This document shows, one piece after another, positions 61,429-64,000 of a stretch of 64,000 nucleotides of DNA. The notes below the pieces were generated by a model. That model was not told the DNA's origin, made no database searches, and was given only the letters and a program-made list of their open reading frames with translations. The DNA lies in contig NZ_WEIC01000007.1 in the NCBI RefSeq assembly GCF_009184395.1, forward strand, positions 1 through 64,000, in the 5' to 3' direction. The translations under genes and the position numbers were made by a program. Source of the DNA: Amylibacter sp. SFDW26. GTDB taxonomy: Bacteria; Pseudomonadota; Alphaproteobacteria; Rhodobacterales; Rhodobacteraceae. Numbering within the stretch: the stretch's first letter is position 1; the number at the start of each line of letters is the position of its first letter.

Positions 61429-62278
61429 TCATCCAATCAGAAGGTAAAATATCCGGATTGTTCATCTTAGGATCTGCAAACCAAGTTTGTGGCGCGATAA
61501 CCACTTTATTTGGATCTTGGTTTAACCAAGCTCCCCACCATGAAAAAGAAGAGTTTGCTATAATATGATGTTTACAACGACTCATAAGACGTAAATCTTC
61601 ATAGTTTTTCTGGGATGAATTATGCCCCATATATTGAACATCCACTGGTAATTTTAAATTCTCAGAAACCCACTGTGGATCATCTGAGAATGCAAAGACA
61701 ACAATATCGTTGCCAAAACGTTCAACTAAATGCGCTACTGCTCGTGTATAATATGCTAAATCACATGTGCCGTGTGCAGCATTATACCCCGCATTTGAGA
61801 CATAATCTCCTCTTCGAATATGCAATGAAACCGCGGTACAACCATCAATCTTTTTCAATACAGCAATATTCTGATCGCTCGCTGCATCAACAATCTCAAG
61901 ATCTTTTGCTATTTTTTCAACACAATCTTTAAAGTATTTTTCTGTCTGCCAATACCCTTTGAAATACGTTCCATCTGGTTTAGATATTGCAGCACTATCA
62001 AACCCTAAATGAGGTTCTTGATAGACGTGTTTTTGATTACCTCGTACAATATCCCAAACATAGGAAAGCTTTCCGTCTTTCTTGTGCTTAATCAAACCCT
62101 CTGGATTGTATTTCGCACGTAAATTAAACCGATACAAACCCATTTCAAAAGCACTGTTTTCGTTATACTCGCGGATATCTAAGCCCACATCTACGCCCAA
62201 ACGATCAGCAAGCGCACGCGCAATACAATATTGAAACAGCTGGTTACCCAAGCCCCCACGAATACGTGTGTAAATCAT
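61421..62278 (-). CDS. Family GT11 alpha-1,2-fucosyltransferase
   Basis: 285 residues. RIRGGLGNQLFQYCIARALA at the N-terminus, the HIRRGDYV motif near residue 150 that binds GDP-fucose, and the C-terminal IIANSSFSWWGAWL are the three classic GT11 motifs (FutC/WbsJ-like). It adds fucose in alpha-1,2 linkage, probably to a galactose. It starts 5 bp after the GT25 stop on the same strand. Confidence 0.93.
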   Translation of the reverse strand: MIYTRIRGGLGNQLFQYCIARALADRLGVDVGLDIREYNENSAFEMGLYRFNLRAKYNPEGLIKHKKDGKLSYVWDIVRGNQKHVYQEPHLGFDSAAISKPDGTYFKGYWQTEKYFKDCVEKIAKDLEIVDAASDQNIAVLKKIDGCTAVSLHIRRGDYVSNAGYNAAHGTCDLAYYTRAVAHLVERFGNDIVVFAFSDDPQWVSENLKLPVDVQYMGHNSSQKNYEDLRLMSRCKHHIIANSSFSWWGAWLNQDPNKVVIAPQTWFADPKMNNPDILPSDWMTI

Positions 62279-62283
62279 CTTAT

Positions 62284-63039
62284 TCAGTCTCCAAAAACCA
62301 TTGGCTTAAAGCTCTTCTTAGAATACCGAACAACCTTGCGCCGATAAACCATACGTTGCCATTCACGTACTAGCTTAGTCAGTTTTGGTGTTTTTATTGA
62401 TAAAGTACTACCACCAGTTTCTCGTGTACGGTCCGAAACACCAGAGGGCTCAACACATACTGGCCGCAAGCCCGTTACCCAATGCATTTGTAAAACCCCA
62501 TCTACTGGCCGATCAAACTTTTCAGTCTCTTTCAAAAGATGTATCGCAGCTGCACGGCTAATCAGCTGCGCAGAACATCTGAGTAAGGTTGGTGACGGCT
62601 GTAAGAGCTGTACGTTGCCACATGTATCCAATACTTTACATTTTTCAGGAACACCGCGCACCTGAAATTGAATAAATCCATATTCTTTTGACCAAGCCTG
62701 CGCTGCCTGAATATTTTTAGAAAAAACATCAGGATCAATTTGAACATCATCTTCGAAAACCAAACCAGCGGTTAAGTTCTGATCTACAATTCTTTGCCAG
62801 GCTGCTCTATGGCTTAGAAAGCACCCTATCTCACCCGAATTCATCCCAAACGGATATTTTGGGCGTAAAAATAATTGTTCTTTATAACACTCATTTATAT
62901 CTTGATCAGACAGCAATCGACCATCTACAGCATCAACCACTTCTGCATCGAACGGGGACTTAGAAATCAGATCATCAACCTGTGCCTTGCGTCGCTCAGA
63001 TCGCTTTAAATGAATTATGAAACTTTTGTATTTAGCCAT
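62284..63039 (-). CDS. Family GT25 glycosyltransferase
   Basis: 251 residues from ATG 63039; an in-frame ATG at 63051 would add four residues. SFIIHLKRSERRKAQVDDLI, AVDGRLLSDQDINECY, then GEIGCFLSHRAAWQRIVDQN and LVFEDDVQIDPDVF (DXD-type) are typical of the LPS-biosynthesis GT25 family, often galactosyltransferases. The start overlaps the upstream GT4 gene by 8 nt. A galactose added here could be the acceptor of the GT11 enzyme. Confidence 0.88.
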   Translation of the reverse strand: MAKYKSFIIHLKRSERRKAQVDDLISKSPFDAEVVDAVDGRLLSDQDINECYKEQLFLRPKYPFGMNSGEIGCFLSHRAAWQRIVDQNLTAGLVFEDDVQIDPDVFSKNIQAAQAWSKEYGFIQFQVRGVPEKCKVLDTCGNVQLLQPSPTLLRCSAQLISRAAAIHLLKETEKFDRPVDGVLQMHWVTGLRPVCVEPSGVSDRTRETGGSTLSIKTPKLTKLVREWQRMVYRRKVVRYSKKSFKPMVFGD

Positions 63040-64000
63040 GGTTGGTTCCATTCCACAAACCTTCGTAAACTTTGGCTATACCAGCTGCTTCCTTTTCAAC
63101 GCTGTGCTGTTGCGCAATGAATGCAGGGGCCAACTTAGACCCTCGATTTAACATTTCCTCATCCGACAACCAAGAGCCAATTGCACGCGCAGCGCTTTCG
63201 GCATCTTCAAGCGGAACAACAGTTCCAAGGTTGCCCTCATTTGAAAATGCTTCAAAATATCCCGTGTTAGATGCAACAAATGGTGTGCCAGAAGCTAACC
63301 CTTCCAACGGTGTCATTCCATATCCTTCATAACGCGGTAAAGCCACAAGCAGGCTAATCGCTTGCATCAATGCTGGCATTTTATCTGGTCCAAGCTCTCC
63401 AACAAATAAAAGACGGTCAGAAAGGCCCGCCTCCGAGATTTGGAACATTAAGTCCTGTTGGAATTTTTCATGCTTCTTTGATGCTTTCCCAACAATCAAA
63501 GCTACCAGATCAGGTCTTTCTGACAAAACCTTGAGCATTGTTTTCACAAAAACATCCGTTCCTTTTTCAGGCCGCACTCTCCCTATTGTGGCAACACCAC
63601 ATTTACCGCCATATCCCAAAGCCTGCCATGCAGACGCTTTATCCTTTGATGAACAGAATCTACTGGTATCCACACCATGGGGCACAACTGCACGCACATT
63701 ATCTACATATTTAGCCGCTTCAGGTGTTGTCGCGATAACAGCATCCATTTTGGAAATAAGCCAGCGTGGGTACATCGAATGAAACCGCTGTGCCGCAGAT
63801 GTAAACACAATTTTAATCGGTAACCGTAAAACATCCCGCGCCCATATAGCAGTACGCATTTCAGGATTACGCCGCACATGCCAAATAGCAAAGGGCTTAT
63901 CCCCTTCCCCACCAGCCTTAGAAAGATTAAACGCCTCTCGTTTAGAAATTGGTGTAGGACAACTTGGTAACGGGACACCAACCAATTTCATATCGAACTG
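63032..64000 (-). CDS. Family GT4 glycosyltransferase, LpcC-like (N-terminus beyond the window)
   Basis: At least 322 residues, open to the right edge. An ATG at 63991 exists, but the frame continues (QFDMKLVGVPLPSC), and the usual N-terminal Rossmann segment is missing, so the true start lies outside. Visible GT-B features are ATIGRVRPEKGTDVFVKTML, the donor-site RYEGYGMTPLEGLASGTPFV with the EX7E pattern, and NTGYFEAFS. IWHVRRNPEMRTAIWARDVL and FTSAAQRFHSMYPRWLISKM recall LpcC-type LPS-core mannosyltransferases of alphaproteobacteria. Confidence 0.82.
   Translation of the reverse strand, partial: QFDMKLVGVPLPSCPTPISKREAFNLSKAGGEGDKPFAIWHVRRNPEMRTAIWARDVLRLPIKIVFTSAAQRFHSMYPRWLISKMDAVIATTPEAAKYVDNVRAVVPHGVDTSRFCSSKDKASAWQALGYGGKCGVATIGRVRPEKGTDVFVKTMLKVLSERPDLVALIVGKASKKHEKFQQDLMFQISEAGLSDRLLFVGELGPDKMPALMQAISLLVALPRYEGYGMTPLEGLASGTPFVASNTGYFEAFSNEGNLGTVVPLEDAESAARAIGSWLSDEEMLNRGSKLAPAFIAQQHSVEKEAAGIAKVYEGLWNGTNHG

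Noticed and set aside
1-64000. CRISPR arrays, tRNA/rRNA genes, prophage or classical defence system
   Set aside because: No regularly spaced repeats, cloverleaf-like genes, integrase, or recognisable nuclease/methylase defence modules were found by reading both strands; this is a visual judgement, not a computed search.

Overview
The window looks like an AT-rich member of the Rhodobacterales (marine Roseobacter group, Alphaproteobacteria). This rests on family content, not on a marker gene. It has a DMSP demethylase (dmdA), a dihydroxypropanesulfonate dehydrogenase set (hpsN/O/P type), a fused TRAP permease, a FAD/GcvT demethylating dehydrogenase, a NasS/NasT-controlled assimilatory nitrate operon and a Zur/Znu divergon. 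No rRNA, tRNA, CRISPR array, insertion sequence or phage gene was seen. Coding is dense, often with 1-4 nt overlaps.

Layout. 1-1544: zinc uptake (znuC fragment and zur, divergent from znuA across a near-perfect Zur box). 1666-10669: a dimethylglycine/sarcosine-dehydrogenase-like enzyme, then a leftward peptide-type ABC operon (SBP, B, C, D, F) ending in a LysR gene. 10817-17875: an EamA transporter, then a four-gene operon with O-acetylhomoserine sulfhydrylase, an alpha/beta hydrolase, a FadN-type bifunctional beta-oxidation enzyme and an acyl-CoA ligase. 17890-22184: an envelope group with a coiled-coil OmpA-like protein, two tandem LysM + solute-binding-domain proteins and a small Cys-containing exported protein. 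22260-34146: TRAP transporter, TerC protein, GMC oxidoreductase, IclR regulator, hpsP-hpsO-hpsN and a SulP anion transporter. 34268-38698: a small glycan/sulfation island (FkbM-glycosyltransferase fusion, a DXD glycosyltransferase with a transposase-like tail, a sulfotransferase and a divergent relative). 39041-52498: the complete nitrate assimilation locus nasT-nasS-[antitermination leader]-nrtA-nrtB-nrtCD-nirB-nirD-nasA-(trpD2-like)-(cysG-like). 52597-53718: dmdA. 53715-64000: a surface-polysaccharide cluster with the GDP-fucose pathway (gmd, fcl), GT10 and GT11 fucosyltransferases, GT2, GT25 and GT4 enzymes and FkbM/CmcI-type methyltransferases.

How it works together. Nitrate is sensed by NasS. 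NasT should then bind a two-hairpin ANTAR RNA upstream of nrtA, whose second hairpin overlaps and would block an intrinsic terminator. Transport (NrtABCD), reduction to nitrite (NasA) and to ammonium (NirBD) follow, with a siroheme gene at the end. Organosulfur use is a second theme: DmdA for DMSP, HpsN/O/P for DHPS, and a MetY that could capture sulfide or methanethiol. The right end builds a fucosylated surface glycan.

Most notable items: the readable NasT antiterminator; an nrtCD double ATPase with one apparently degenerate ATP site; a siroheme synthase whose methyltransferase half is reduced to a remnant; an IS3-OrfA-like helix-turn-helix tail on a glycosyltransferase; the LysM-SBP pair without a permease; attenuator-like hairpins in all three SBP-to-permease gaps; and the metY/fadN/ligase operon. 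Functions are assigned from motifs and remembered family features. No database search was possible.
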